DNA of 64,000 bases from VXRJ01 sp965246995 (GCA_965246995.1 OZ252008.1:62001-126000); one strand, 5' to 3'. Shown: positions 51,390 to 60,467, counted from the stretch's first letter. The notes: generated by a model not told the origin, from the letters alone. Made by a program: numbers and translations.

Positions 51390-53747
51390 TTACAACCCGA
51401 CGCGTCGGAGACGCAGCGCGTTCCCGATCACCGAGAGTGAACTCATCGTCATCGCCGCGCTCGCCCAGATCGGGCTGATCAGCAACCCGATGACCGGATA
51501 GAGCACGCCCGCCGCCACCGGTACTCCCACGCCGTTGTAGATGAACGCGAGAAACAGGTTCTGCCGGATGTTCCGCATCGTCGCACGGCTCAGCCGCCGC
51601 GCCCGGACGATGCCGCGCAGGTCCCCCCGGACCAGCGTGACCCCGGCGCTCTCCATGGCGACATCGGTCCCGGTTCCCATGGCGATCCCGACCGCCGCCT
51701 CCGCCAGCGCCGGCGCGTCGTTGATCCCATCCCCCGCCATCGCGACGACACGTCCGGCTGCCTGCTCATCCGCCACAATCTGCCGCTTGTCGGCTGGCAG
51801 CACATCGGCGCGGACGTCGCCCGGGTCAATTCCCACTTGTGCCGCCACCGCGCCGGCCGTCGCGTGGTTGTCTCCCGTCGCCATGACGACACGGATCCCC
51901 TCCGCACGCAGCATCCCAATCGCTTCGACGGCCGAGTCCTTGACCGGATCGACGACGCCGATGATTCCTGCGGCTTGATCATCCACCGCCACGAACACGA
52001 CGGTCTCGCCGCGACCGCGCGCCGGCTCTGCATCGGCTGTCAGCGCCGCAACGTCGACGCCGCGGTCCGCGAGGAACGCCGCCGTTCCGATGGCCACCCG
52101 TCTGCCCTCCACGCGCCCGGTCACGCCGCGGCCGGGCTGATAGTCGAAGTCGGTCGCCGTCGCCGCCGCCCCTCCGCGCGGCTCCGCCGCCTTGACGATG
52201 GCCGCCGCGAGCGGATGCTCGCTGGTCCGTTCCAGACCGGCCGCCAGCCGGACCAGTTCGTCGCCGTCGAACGGTCCCGCGACCGTCTGCACCTTCGGTC
52301 GTCCTTCCGTGAGCGTTCCGGTCTTGTCAACGATGAGCGTGTTGACCCGCTCCAGCGTCTGCAACGCCTCGGCGTCGCGGATCAGCACGCCGTCGGTGGC
52401 GCCGCGGCCCGTGCCGACCATGATCGCCATCGGCGTGGCGAGGCCAAGCGCACAGGGACAAGCGATGATCAGGACGGCGACGGCGCTCAACAGCGCGAAA
52501 GCGAGGCGCGGTTCCGGACCGGCGACGGCCCAGGCGACGAACGCGGCGATCGCGACCGTGACGACAGCAGGCACGAAGATGCCTGCCACCCGGTCGGCGA
52601 CACTCTGAATCGGCGCCCGGCTGCGCTGGGCGTCGGACACCATCTGGACGATGCGCGAGAGCAACGTGTCGCTGCCGACCCGTTCGGCGCGCATCACCAG
52701 GCTCCCGGTGCCATTCATGGTGGCGCCCACCACGTTTGAGCCCGCGTCCTTCTCGACCGGGATCGGTTCACCGCTGATCATCGATTCGTCGACCGCACTT
52801 CGCCCCCCGGTGACGACGCCGTCCACCGGGATCCGCTCTCCCGGCCGCACCCGCAGGAGGTCGCCGACCTGGACCTCGGCGAGCGGCACCTCCGCGTCCC
52901 CAGTCGCCATGACCCGGTGCGCGACGGGCGGTGCGAGGTCGAGCAGGGCGCGCAGCGCGGCGCCGGTCCGGTGACGTGCGCGCAGTTCGAGCACCTGGCC
53001 CAGCAGCACCAGAACCACGATCACGACCGCGGTGTCGAAGTACGGCTCCACGCCACCGTTCATCTGGAAACCGGCGGGAAACACGCCGGGGACGATGGTG
53101 GCGGCCGCGCTGTAGACGAACGCGGTCCCGACGCCCAGGGCGATCAGCGTGAACATGTTCGGACTACGGTTCACCACCGATGTCCAGGCGCGCTCGAAGA
53201 AGGGACGGCCCGCCCAGACGACGACCGGCGTTGCGCAAGCGAACTGCAGCCAGTTCGAAACCGCGCGGCTGATCGGCAGCCCGCCGGCGCCCGCCAGCAT
53301 CTCGGTCATCGCCAGGGCGAACACCGGAAAACCGATCGCCGCCGCGATCCAGAACCGGCGTCGCATGTCGATCAGCTCGAGATTCGGTCCTTCGTCCGCC
53401 GTCACCATGAGCGGCTGGAGCGCCATGCCGCAACTGGGGCAGGGCACCGGTTCGGTCTCGCGGACGTCGGGACACATCGGGCAGACGTACACCGTGCCCG
53501 GAGGCGCTGGCGCTGCCTCGACGGCTGCGTGGTCGCCGTGCATCGCTGCATGATCGCCATGCATCGCCGGCGCGGCAGCGGCGGTCTCGGCCGCATGCTT
53601 CAGGAAGGCCTCGGGATCCTGCTGGAACGCAGCGTGGCAGCCGCCGCCGCAGAAGTGATACGTCGTGCCGGCGTAGTCGAAGGAGAACCGGGACTTGTCA
53701 GGGTCCACCGTCATGCCGCAGACGGGGTCCCGCGTAGCGACAGGCAT
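51390..53747 (-). CDS. YHS-domain copper-type P1B ATPase
   Basis: 785 residues from ATG 53747. In order: a YHS domain (RDPVCGMTVDPDKSRFSFDY, then YHFCGGGCHAAF), a linker with two copies of MHGDHAA, and a heavy-metal-binding motif (YVCPMCPDVRE, PCPSCGMALQPL). The ATPase core has eight helices, the transmembrane metal site C430-P-C432, phosphorylation site D474 in DKTGT, and AMAGDGINDAPAL. The CPC motif and downstream N and M/S residues point to Cu+ export. It loads or removes copper at the membrane, fitting the nearby copper oxidase. It follows the UGA-containing oxidoreductase by 32 bp, probably in one operon. Confidence 0.9.
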   Translation of the reverse strand: MPVATRDPVCGMTVDPDKSRFSFDYAGTTYHFCGGGCHAAFQQDPEAFLKHAAETAAAAPAMHGDHAAMHGDHAAVEAAPAPPGTVYVCPMCPDVRETEPVPCPSCGMALQPLMVTADEGPNLELIDMRRRFWIAAAIGFPVFALAMTEMLAGAGGLPISRAVSNWLQFACATPVVVWAGRPFFERAWTSVVNRSPNMFTLIALGVGTAFVYSAAATIVPGVFPAGFQMNGGVEPYFDTAVVIVVLVLLGQVLELRARHRTGAALRALLDLAPPVAHRVMATGDAEVPLAEVQVGDLLRVRPGERIPVDGVVTGGRSAVDESMISGEPIPVEKDAGSNVVGATMNGTGSLVMRAERVGSDTLLSRIVQMVSDAQRSRAPIQSVADRVAGIFVPAVVTVAIAAFVAWAVAGPEPRLAFALLSAVAVLIIACPCALGLATPMAIMVGTGRGATDGVLIRDAEALQTLERVNTLIVDKTGTLTEGRPKVQTVAGPFDGDELVRLAAGLERTSEHPLAAAIVKAAEPRGGAAATATDFDYQPGRGVTGRVEGRRVAIGTAAFLADRGVDVAALTADAEPARGRGETVVFVAVDDQAAGIIGVVDPVKDSAVEAIGMLRAEGIRVVMATGDNHATAGAVAAQVGIDPGDVRADVLPADKRQIVADEQAAGRVVAMAGDGINDAPALAEAAVGIAMGTGTDVAMESAGVTLVRGDLRGIVRARRLSRATMRNIRQNLFLAFIYNGVGVPVAAGVLYPVIGLLISPIWASAAMTMSSLSVIGNALRLRRVGL

Positions 53748-53779
53748 GAAGCGATGATAGCCCGTGGCTAGCGCCCGGG

Positions 53780-54451
53780 CTACGCGCCGAGCGCCTGCGC
53801 GACGAACGTCGCTTCGGGGAGCGCGCCGACGATTTCGATCGTGTCGTCCACCAACGTCTTCGGCACGCCGGTGACCCGGTACAACTGCGCCAGGTCCGGG
53901 AACTCGATCGCCTGGATCACCGTCGTGGTGATGCGCGGACTCGCCGCCGCCAGACGCATGGCCAGGCTGACCGCCTGGGGACAGAACCGTCAAGTGGGGG
54001 TGACGAACACGCGCAGGTTGACGTCGCGGTCGAGCGCCTCGACCGTGTCGAGCGTCTCGTCGCTAAGCGCCGCCTTGCCGGCCGCCACCGCGGCGGCTCC
54101 GCCTGCCGCCACGAGTTCGATCGCTTCGATGACCGATTCCAGCTCGAAGCCGGCCGGCACTCCGTAGTAGCGAATGCCCAAGTCCCCCACGCCGCCGTCG
54201 TCTCCGGGGCCCTCGACCGCAAGCGCGGGCGCCCGGTCGACGCCGTACTTCGCCGCCTCGTCCTTGTCCAGCGCGAGGTTGTGCTCCACGACGGTCAACT
54301 GATCCGACATTGCCGCGAGCCGGTCGACCACCTGCCGCGCCAACAGGCAACCGTCGCAATCGAAAGTCTGCGTGAAGAAGACCAGACGGACCGGCGCCTG
54401 GAGAGCGGCGAGACGAGACTCGAGACGGGTGGACGCGCCGCCGAAATCCAT
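53780..54451 (-). CDS. Protein disulphide oxidoreductase (two thioredoxin folds), probable selenoprotein
   Basis: 223 residues if UGA at 53990-53992 is read through as selenocysteine 154. The N-terminal thioredoxin fold has C32-D-G-C35 in FFTQTFDCDGC. The second fold reads RVFVTPT, then Sec154-R-F-C157, then PQAVSLAMRLAAASPRITTT and VTGVPKTLVDDT with the cis-Pro. Cys is expected at 154 in relatives (TPTCPYC). A hairpin with a GGUCA loop lies 11 bases after the UGA. Frame and homology continue unbroken for 69 residues to TAG 53780. The enzyme would exchange thiols and disulphides, perhaps for copper or oxidase maturation. Standard callers would stop at 53990. The alternative is a Cys-to-stop mutation. 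Confidence 0.8.
53962..53992 (-). promoter_or_regulatory. Sec codon (UGA) and SECIS-like hairpin
   Basis: UGA occupies 53992-53990. After 11 bases comes CCAGGC (53978-53973), loop GGUCA (53972-53968) and GCCUGG (53967-53962), a perfect 6-bp stem. Bacterial SECIS elements lie just downstream of the UGA inside the coding region and carry a G in the first two loop positions; the GGUC here matches the loop of the E. coli fdhF element. Spacing is similar too. Confidence 0.7.
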
Positions 54452-54970
54452 TTACTTGAACAGGTCGTCGAACGCCTGCCGCGCGCTCGCTGGGTCGGGC
54501 GAGGCCTCCGACGGTTGTGACGACGACGACGCTGACGACGACGCATCCGAAGAGACTGCAGGCGCTGGCGTGGCTCGGGAGTGTGTTTCCCGTTCGACCG
54601 TTACACGCGCTTCGAAGAAGGTGCAGTCGTTACGCCCATCCTTCGGTGATACTCGTTTCGGGATCGGCCGCGCGCACTCCAGCGTTTGACTGGTGTCGAA
54701 CCAGGTGCACTGTGCGCAACTGTGGAGATCGGCGCCGCACCCCTCACACTGCGTATCGAACCGGATAAAGGCGGAATCCAGCGCGTGCCCGCAACGGGCG
54801 CACTTCATCACTTCCTGGAACGCGGGCATGTTCATCGCGCGCGGCTCGCGCGATCCATAGCCACGCCTCGGGCGGCCATCACCCTTGGGACGACGATCAC
54901 GGTCCAGAACTCGGCCCGGACGGTCGCGTTCGTCTTCCAGGTATCCGCGTTGTTCGTACTTCCTCAACAT
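54452..54970 (-). CDS. Zinc-ribbon protein
   Basis: 172 residues from ATG 54970; a shorter form could start at the MNM around 54836. The N-terminal ~45 residues are highly charged. The core has KCARCGHALD, CEGCGADLHSCAQC and further spaced Cys (LECARPIP, NDCTFF), enough for one or two zinc knuckles. The C-terminal tail is Ser-rich and ends in FDDLFK. Its TAA stop abuts the ATG of the oxidoreductase without a gap, so the two are translationally coupled. Function unknown; a role in metal or redox handling is suggested only by context. Confidence 0.7.
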   Translation of the reverse strand: MLRKYEQRGYLEDERDRPGRVLDRDRRPKGDGRPRRGYGSREPRAMNMPAFQEVMKCARCGHALDSAFIRFDTQCEGCGADLHSCAQCTWFDTSQTLECARPIPKRVSPKDGRNDCTFFEARVTVERETHSRATPAPAVSSDASSSASSSSQPSEASPDPASARQAFDDLFK

Positions 54971-55094
54971 GGAGCCGGGTGGCGGGTACTATCGATTTAA
55001 TCCAACTTGCCGCCGTTTGTCCAGACCGCCGGCGACCCGGGCGGCGCCGGCAACCCCGCGGCGACGCGTATCAGGGCAGTCGGACGCACCCTGG

Positions 55095-56081
55095 TTACCA
55101 TTCTTCCTTCTCCGTATCGAGGCCCGCTTGTCCCGCCGCCGCCTCTACGTCCGCCATTCCCAGAGCGTTCCCGCAGATGAGCAGGACCGTCCGACCCGCC
55201 GGCATCCGGCCGTGCAGGCCCTCGGCGGTCAGGTGGCGCGGAAGTACGGCCGGCTCGGCTCGCGCCACGGCCGGCTCGGCCCGATCGATACCGCTTCCTG
55301 CCGCCCGCGCCGCGTCCAGCGCCAGCGCCTCGGCGGCCGGCAACCCGAGGACGTGGCGGAGGATGTTGCTGGCACGACCGACACCCACCAGGCCAGCGGC
55401 GCGGTCGTGCCTTCCCGGTCGGCTGACAGTCGGCACGTAGACGAAATCGAACGCGCGCGCCCGTTCGATCTCCAGCAATTCCCCGTGGTACGCCAGTTCA
55501 TCATGTGTCCGGTTGCCGTGGATCAGCGTGAAACGGCGATCGTCGCGCCGCCCCGTCACGGCGGCGTGATGCAACTGCTTCACCATTGAGACAAAGGGCG
55601 CCAGCCCCGTCCCCGTCCCGACCATCACCACATGGTCATACCCGTCGGCGCGTTCCGCCAGCGTGAAAGTCCCCGCGATGCGATCGACGTATACCAGTTG
55701 CCGATCCTCATCCGTGTCCATCCGCAGCAGCATCGAACTGAGCCGCCCCGACACGCCCTCGCGGCTGATTGTCAGAACGACATAGAACTCCAGATAGCCG
55801 CAATCCTGTTCCCAGGGCGCCGATGCGATGGAGTAGGCGCGGACTATCCGTCCGGTGCGCGGCGTCCCGTCTGCGTCGGTGTCCGGCACGTACCCTGGCC
55901 GCCGGGCCGGCCCGGCGCCGGCCCGCTTCGTGAGCGGCACATCGTCGCGCCCGAGTGCAATGTACTGCCCGGCTACCGACGGTGGAAACGCTTGCCCCAG
56001 CTCCGGCGCGAGGCGAAAGATCGCGAGGATGGGCGAAAGATCGCGCTTGTAGATTATCGTCCCGGTGCGCCGTGCTGCCAT
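55095..56081 (-). CDS. Ferredoxin-NADP reductase-like flavoprotein
   Basis: 328 residues from ATG 56081. FAD-binding motif is RAYSIASAPWE. The NAD(P) domain shows VMVGTGTGLAPFVSMVKQL, FTLIHGNRTHDELAYH and LLICGNALGMADVEA. These are typical of ferredoxin/flavodoxin NADP reductases and related oxidoreductases. The family moves electrons between NAD(P)H and a small iron-sulfur or flavin protein in the cytoplasm. An insertion of about 25 residues follows GQYIALGRDDVPLTKRAG, and the C-terminal part before LLICGN has another insert (about 255-300), so it is a divergent member. The gene diverges from the HlyD-like gene. Confidence 0.78.
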   Translation of the reverse strand: MAARRTGTIIYKRDLSPILAIFRLAPELGQAFPPSVAGQYIALGRDDVPLTKRAGAGPARRPGYVPDTDADGTPRTGRIVRAYSIASAPWEQDCGYLEFYVVLTISREGVSGRLSSMLLRMDTDEDRQLVYVDRIAGTFTLAERADGYDHVVMVGTGTGLAPFVSMVKQLHHAAVTGRRDDRRFTLIHGNRTHDELAYHGELLEIERARAFDFVYVPTVSRPGRHDRAAGLVGVGRASNILRHVLGLPAAEALALDAARAAGSGIDRAEPAVARAEPAVLPRHLTAEGLHGRMPAGRTVLLICGNALGMADVEAAAGQAGLDTEKEEW

Positions 56082-56173
56082 GGCTCCATTATCTCGCACA
56101 CGATGTCGGGCGCGATATCGCGCGCGCGCCGGGAATCCACGTAGCGGACGGTTTGATACCATCCAAGAAGACG

Positions 56174-57403
56174 ATGGCTTCGCTGGACGAACTGAAGATC
56201 GACCGGTCCCGGCGTCGGCGAAACTGGATCGCACCGCTGATCGGCGTGATCGGAATCATCGCGATCACGAGCGCCGGCGGGTTCGCAGCCTGGCGGTGGT
56301 GGGACGCCTCGCAAATTCCGACAGTGCGGACGGTCGCGGTGCGCCAGACGGTTGCCGGGGATCTGCAGCCGACGGTGCTGAATGCGTCGGGATATGTGAC
56401 GGCGCGGCTCCAGTCCACCGTTTCCTCCAAGGTGACCGGCCGGATCCTGGACGTGCTGGTCGAGGAAGGGATGGAGGTACGCGAAGGCCAGGTGCTTGCG
56501 CGACTGGACGATACAACCGAACGGTCGCGTCTGGCGCTGAGCGAGGCGCAACTGCAGGCCCAGCGGGGCGCGCTGGCCGAGATGGCAGTGCGTCACGAAG
56601 AGGCGGTCCTCGACCTCCGGCGACACGAGCAGCTGCTCGAAGCGGGGATTGTCGGTCAGGCGGAGTTCGACACCGCCAGGGCGGAAGCGGACTCGTTGCG
56701 AGCGCGGATTGCGAATCAGCGGGAACAGATCGTCGTTGCGGAACGGCAGATCGATCTGCAGCGAACCGCCATCGACGACATGGTGATCCGCGCGCCGTTC
56801 AGCGGCGTCGCCATCTCGAAGGACGCGCAGCCCGGGGAGATGATCTCGCCCGTGAGCGCCGGGGGCGGCTTTACGCGGACGGGAATCTGCACCCTGGTCG
56901 ACATGTCGTCGCTCGAGATCGAAGTCGACGTGAACGAGAGCTATATCGGCCGGGTGGAACCGGAGCAGCGGGTGGTGGCGAACCTCGACGCCTACCCGGA
57001 GTGGGACATCCCGGGATCGGTCATCACCACCATCCCGGCGGCGGACCGTCAGCGGGCGACGGTGCTGGTGCGGATTGCGTTCGATGAACTGGGCGATCCG
57101 CGCATCCTGCCCGACATGGGGGTGAACGTCGCGTTCCTCGAAGCCGCCGCGACGGTGGCGGTGGCGGTGGACGATGCGGAGGCGAGGCCGCGGCTCTGGA
57201 TTCCGTCGGATGCCGTGCGGGACGAGGGGGAGACTAGTGCTATATTCCTGCTGCGGGGAGACACGGCAGAGCGGCGTGCGGTGACGCTGGGCCTCGAGGA
57301 CGGGGGCGAGATCGAGGTGCTGTCGGGGGTGACGCTGAGCGATCGCGTGATCGCGGCGCCGCCGCCGGAGCTGGGCGACGGGGATCGGGTAGTGACGGAG
57401 TAG
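56174..57403 (+). CDS. Membrane fusion protein of an ABC/RND-type exporter (MacA/HlyD-like)
   Basis: 409 residues: an N-terminal membrane helix (WIAPLIGVIGIIAITSAGGF), then a lipoyl-like half (TARLQSTVSSKVTGRILDVL, VREGQVLARLDD), a coiled-coil hairpin (about 110-220), the second lipoyl half (MVIRAPFSGVAISKDAQPGE) and beta-barrel/proximal domains. It spans the periplasm and links inner-membrane transport to an outer-membrane channel. It is first of a four-gene exporter operon: 8 bp on comes the ATPase, then two permeases. No outer-membrane factor gene is in the window. Confidence 0.85.
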   Translation: MASLDELKIDRSRRRRNWIAPLIGVIGIIAITSAGGFAAWRWWDASQIPTVRTVAVRQTVAGDLQPTVLNASGYVTARLQSTVSSKVTGRILDVLVEEGMEVREGQVLARLDDTTERSRLALSEAQLQAQRGALAEMAVRHEEAVLDLRRHEQLLEAGIVGQAEFDTARAEADSLRARIANQREQIVVAERQIDLQRTAIDDMVIRAPFSGVAISKDAQPGEMISPVSAGGGFTRTGICTLVDMSSLEIEVDVNESYIGRVEPEQRVVANLDAYPEWDIPGSVITTIPAADRQRATVLVRIAFDELGDPRILPDMGVNVAFLEAAATVAVAVDDAEARPRLWIPSDAVRDEGETSAIFLLRGDTAERRAVTLGLEDGGEIEVLSGVTLSDRVIAAPPPELGDGDRVVTE

Positions 57404-57411
57404 TTGCCGGG

Positions 57412-58107
57412 ATGGCTGAAAACGGGACACTGGTCGAGGTTCGCAACCTGCACAAGGAATACCGGCGGGGCTCGGAGCGGATTGACGTGCTGCAGGGAGT
57501 GACGCTCGACATGCCGCAGGGCGACTATCTGGCCCTGATGGGGCCGTCCGGCTCCGGGAAGACGACGCTGCTCAACCTGCTGGGGGGGCTCGACACACCG
57601 AGCGAGGGGTCGGTCATCGTCGGCGGCGACCGGATCGACCGTATGTCGGGCGGCAAGCTCGCGCATTGGCGCGCGCGGCACATCGGCTTTGTCTTCCAGC
57701 TCTACAACCTGCTGCCGGTACTGACGGCGGAGCGGAACGTCGAGCTGCCCCTGCTGCTGACGCCGCTGTCGCGCGCCGAGCGGAGGAAGCATGTGGCGAC
57801 CGCGCTCGAAGTGGTCAGCCTCTCGGACCGGGCGAAGCACTACCCACGGCAGCTCTCCGGCGGACAGGAGCAGCGGGTCGGCATCGCGCGCGCCATCGTC
57901 ACCGACCCCACGCTGCTGCTCTGCGACGAGCCGACCGGCGACCTCGACCGGAAGTCGGGCGACGAGATTCTCGACCTCCTCGACGCGCTCAACCGGGAGC
58001 ACGGCAAGACGATCGTCATGGTGACGCATGACGCACATGCCGCCGCCCGAGCGCGGCGCACCCTACACCTGAACAAGGGGTCCCTCTCGACGGAGCCGGT
58101 CGCGTGA
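57412..58107 (+). CDS. ABC transporter ATPase (MacB/LolD type)
   Basis: 231 residues with every ABC motif: Walker A GPSGSGKT, Q-loop FVFQLYNLLP, signature LSGGQEQR, Walker B LLLCDEPTGDLD and the switch His in VMVTHD. Sequence features (ALMGPSGSGKTTLLNLLGGL) fit the LolD/MacB subfamily, which powers export of lipoproteins, peptides or antibiotics without a membrane-spanning transport path of its own. It overlaps the next gene by 4 bp (GTGA). Confidence 0.92.
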   Translation: MAENGTLVEVRNLHKEYRRGSERIDVLQGVTLDMPQGDYLALMGPSGSGKTTLLNLLGGLDTPSEGSVIVGGDRIDRMSGGKLAHWRARHIGFVFQLYNLLPVLTAERNVELPLLLTPLSRAERRKHVATALEVVSLSDRAKHYPRQLSGGQEQRVGIARAIVTDPTLLLCDEPTGDLDRKSGDEILDLLDALNREHGKTIVMVTHDAHAAARARRTLHLNKGSLSTEPVA

Positions 58108-59255
58108 AGTACCTGCCGCTCGTCTGGAAGAACCTCTTCCGGCGGAAGACGCGCACGTTCTTCACCGTCGCGTCCATCGTCGTTGCGTTCATCCTCTTCG
58201 CGTACCTCATGGCAGTGCGGCAATCCTTCAGCATGGGTGTCAGCGTGGCGGGTGCGGACCGGCTGCTGGTAAGCCACAAGGTGTCGCTGATTCTGCCGCT
58301 GCCCGAGAGCTACCTGGCACGGATCACCGCGGTCGACGGCGTCGCGGACCTCAGCTTCTCGCAGTGGTTCGGCGGCATCTACCAGGATCCCCGCAACTTC
58401 TTCCCGCAGTTCGCCGTCGACCCGGAGAGCTACCTTCGCCTCTACCCCGAGATTGTCCTGACCGAAACCGAGCGCGAGACCTGGATCCGGAACCGGACCG
58501 GCGCCATTGTCGGCCGCGACCTCGCGGACCGGTACGGGTGGGCCGTGGGCGACCGGATTCCCCTGCAGGGAACCATCTTCCGCACCGCCGATGACGCCCC
58601 GTGGGAGTTCACCATCGACGGCATCTTCGAAGCCGGCAACGGGGGCTTCCAGACGTCGATGCTGTATTTCCACTACGAGTACCTTGCCGAGGGGAACGCG
58701 CGCGGGGACCGCCTGATCGGCCAGTACGTCATCCGTGTGGACGATCCGGCCAACGCGGATGCGATCGCAGCCGCGGTGGATGCCCGCTTCGCCAACTCGC
58801 CGGCCGAAACGAAGACCTCCACCGAATCGGCATTCGCACAGGCAATGGCCAATCAGGCGGGCGACATCGGCGCCATCGTCGCCGCCGTACTCGCGGCCGT
58901 CTTCTTCACCATCCTGGTGATCGCCGCCAACACGATGGCGCAGGCGATCCGCGAACGAACCAGCGAACTGGCGGTGCTGAAGACGCTTGGCTTCACCGAC
59001 CGGAAGGTGCTGATGCTGGTTTTGCTCGAGTCGTTCGTCCTGGCGGCGGCGGGCGGCGGCCTCGGGTTGGGACTCGGCTATCTGTTCACCCGGGCAGGCG
59101 ATCCGACCGGCGGGTTCCTACAGGGCTTCGTCGTCCCGCCGGGCGACTGGCTGGTCGGCATCGCACTGGTGGCGACGCTGGGACTGCTCACCGGGATCCT
59201 GCCCGGGGTGCAGGCGACACGGCTCCGGATCGTCAACGCGCTCCGGAAGGTGTAA
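58104..59255 (+). CDS. ABC transporter permease (FtsX/MacB type)
   Basis: 383 residues from GTG 58104. One helix at the N-terminus (FFTVASIVVAFILFAYLMAV), a large periplasmic MacB core domain (about 45-240), then three helices (IGAIVAAVLAAVFFTILVIA, LESFVLAAAGGGLGLGLGYL, and LVGIALVATLGLLTGILPG). The ERTSELAVLKTLGFTDRKV coupling helix is diagnostic. It forms a heterodimer with the next gene and transmits ATP hydrolysis to the periplasm. Confidence 0.88.
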   Translation: MKYLPLVWKNLFRRKTRTFFTVASIVVAFILFAYLMAVRQSFSMGVSVAGADRLLVSHKVSLILPLPESYLARITAVDGVADLSFSQWFGGIYQDPRNFFPQFAVDPESYLRLYPEIVLTETERETWIRNRTGAIVGRDLADRYGWAVGDRIPLQGTIFRTADDAPWEFTIDGIFEAGNGGFQTSMLYFHYEYLAEGNARGDRLIGQYVIRVDDPANADAIAAAVDARFANSPAETKTSTESAFAQAMANQAGDIGAIVAAVLAAVFFTILVIAANTMAQAIRERTSELAVLKTLGFTDRKVLMLVLLESFVLAAAGGGLGLGLGYLFTRAGDPTGGFLQGFVVPPGDWLVGIALVATLGLLTGILPGVQATRLRIVNALRKV

Positions 59256-59279
59256 GGACGGCCAGCCACCGCGAAACCG

Positions 59280-60467
59280 ATGCGCTTTCTCACCGAGGTT
59301 TTCACCGTCACCGCGCTGACGCTCCGGACGATCCCGCAGCGGGCCGGATCGTCCGCCGTCGCCGTCATCGGCGTGACCGGCGTGGTGATCGTCTTCGTCG
59401 CCGTGCTGTCCATTGCCGAGGGGTTCCGCGCGACGATGGTGGGCGCCGGTTCGCCCGACACGGCGATCGTGATGCGGGGCGGGAGCGACACCGAGTTGAG
59501 CAGCGCGCTCGATCTGTCCAGTGCCCGGATCGTGAAGGACGCTGCCGGTATAGCGCGCAACGACAGCGGACCGGTGGCATCCGCCGAGCTGTTCGTCGTG
59601 GTCGACGTCCCGAAGCGGAGCACCGACACACCGGCGAACGTGCCGCTGCGCGGTGTCGAGCCGGCCGCCTTCGACATCCACAACGAGTTGCAGATTGTCG
59701 AGGGCCGGGCGTTCCGCCCCGGCACGAACGAGATCATCGTGGGCCGCGGCGCTTCCCTACAGTTCCGGGGCCTGGAACTGGGCTCGACCCAGCGTTGGGG
59801 CGAGAGCACGTGGGAGGTCGTGGGTATCTTCGAGGCGGACGGCACCCTCGCAGAGTCGGAGATCTGGTGTGACGCGCTGGTCCTCGGACCCGCGTACCGG
59901 CGTGGCGACACGGTTCAGTCGGTCTTCGCGAAGCTCGAATCGACCGACGCTTTTGACACCTTCCGCGACGCCTTGACGACCGATCCACGTCTCGACGTGA
60001 TGGTGGAGCGCGAGACCGACTACTACGCCGGACAGTCCGAGCTGATGACCGGCATCATCACCGGCGTCGGTACGTTCATCGCCATTCTGATGGGCGTCGG
60101 CGCCGTCTTCGGCGCCATCAACACGATGTACAACGCGGTCGCCACACGCACGCGCGAGATCGCGACCCTGCGCGCGCTCGGTTTCTCCGGCCTGCCGGTC
60201 GTGATTTCCGTAATGCTGGAATCGGTTCTGCTGAGCGTCGCCGGCGGCGTGATCGGCGGCACCCTCGCCTACCTCGCCTTCAACGGCTACCAGACCGCGA
60301 CGCTCAATTTCCAGACCTTCAGCCAGGTGGCGTTCGCCTTCATGGTGACGCCGGCGCTGGCGGTGCAGGGAATCGTCGTCGCCGTCGTGATGGGCTTCCT
60401 CGGCGGCCTCTTCCCCGCCATCCGGGCCGCCCGCCTGCCGGTCGCCACTGCGCTGCGCGAGTTGTGA
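59280..60467 (+). CDS. ABC transporter permease (FtsX/MacB type)
   Basis: 395 residues with the same layout as the preceding permease: N-terminal helix (SSAVAVIGVTGVVIVFVAVL), MacB core domain, and three C-terminal helices including IITGVGTFIAILMGVGAVFG, LESVLLSVAGGVIGGTLAYL and VQGIVVAVVMGFLGGLFPA. The coupling helix is TREIATLRALGFSGLPV. It lies 24 bp after its partner and is the last gene of the exporter operon. The cargo is unknown; two unlike permeases suggest an asymmetric transporter. Confidence 0.88.
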   Translation: MRFLTEVFTVTALTLRTIPQRAGSSAVAVIGVTGVVIVFVAVLSIAEGFRATMVGAGSPDTAIVMRGGSDTELSSALDLSSARIVKDAAGIARNDSGPVASAELFVVVDVPKRSTDTPANVPLRGVEPAAFDIHNELQIVEGRAFRPGTNEIIVGRGASLQFRGLELGSTQRWGESTWEVVGIFEADGTLAESEIWCDALVLGPAYRRGDTVQSVFAKLESTDAFDTFRDALTTDPRLDVMVERETDYYAGQSELMTGIITGVGTFIAILMGVGAVFGAINTMYNAVATRTREIATLRALGFSGLPVVISVMLESVLLSVAGGVIGGTLAYLAFNGYQTATLNFQTFSQVAFAFMVTPALAVQGIVVAVVMGFLGGLFPAIRAARLPVATALREL

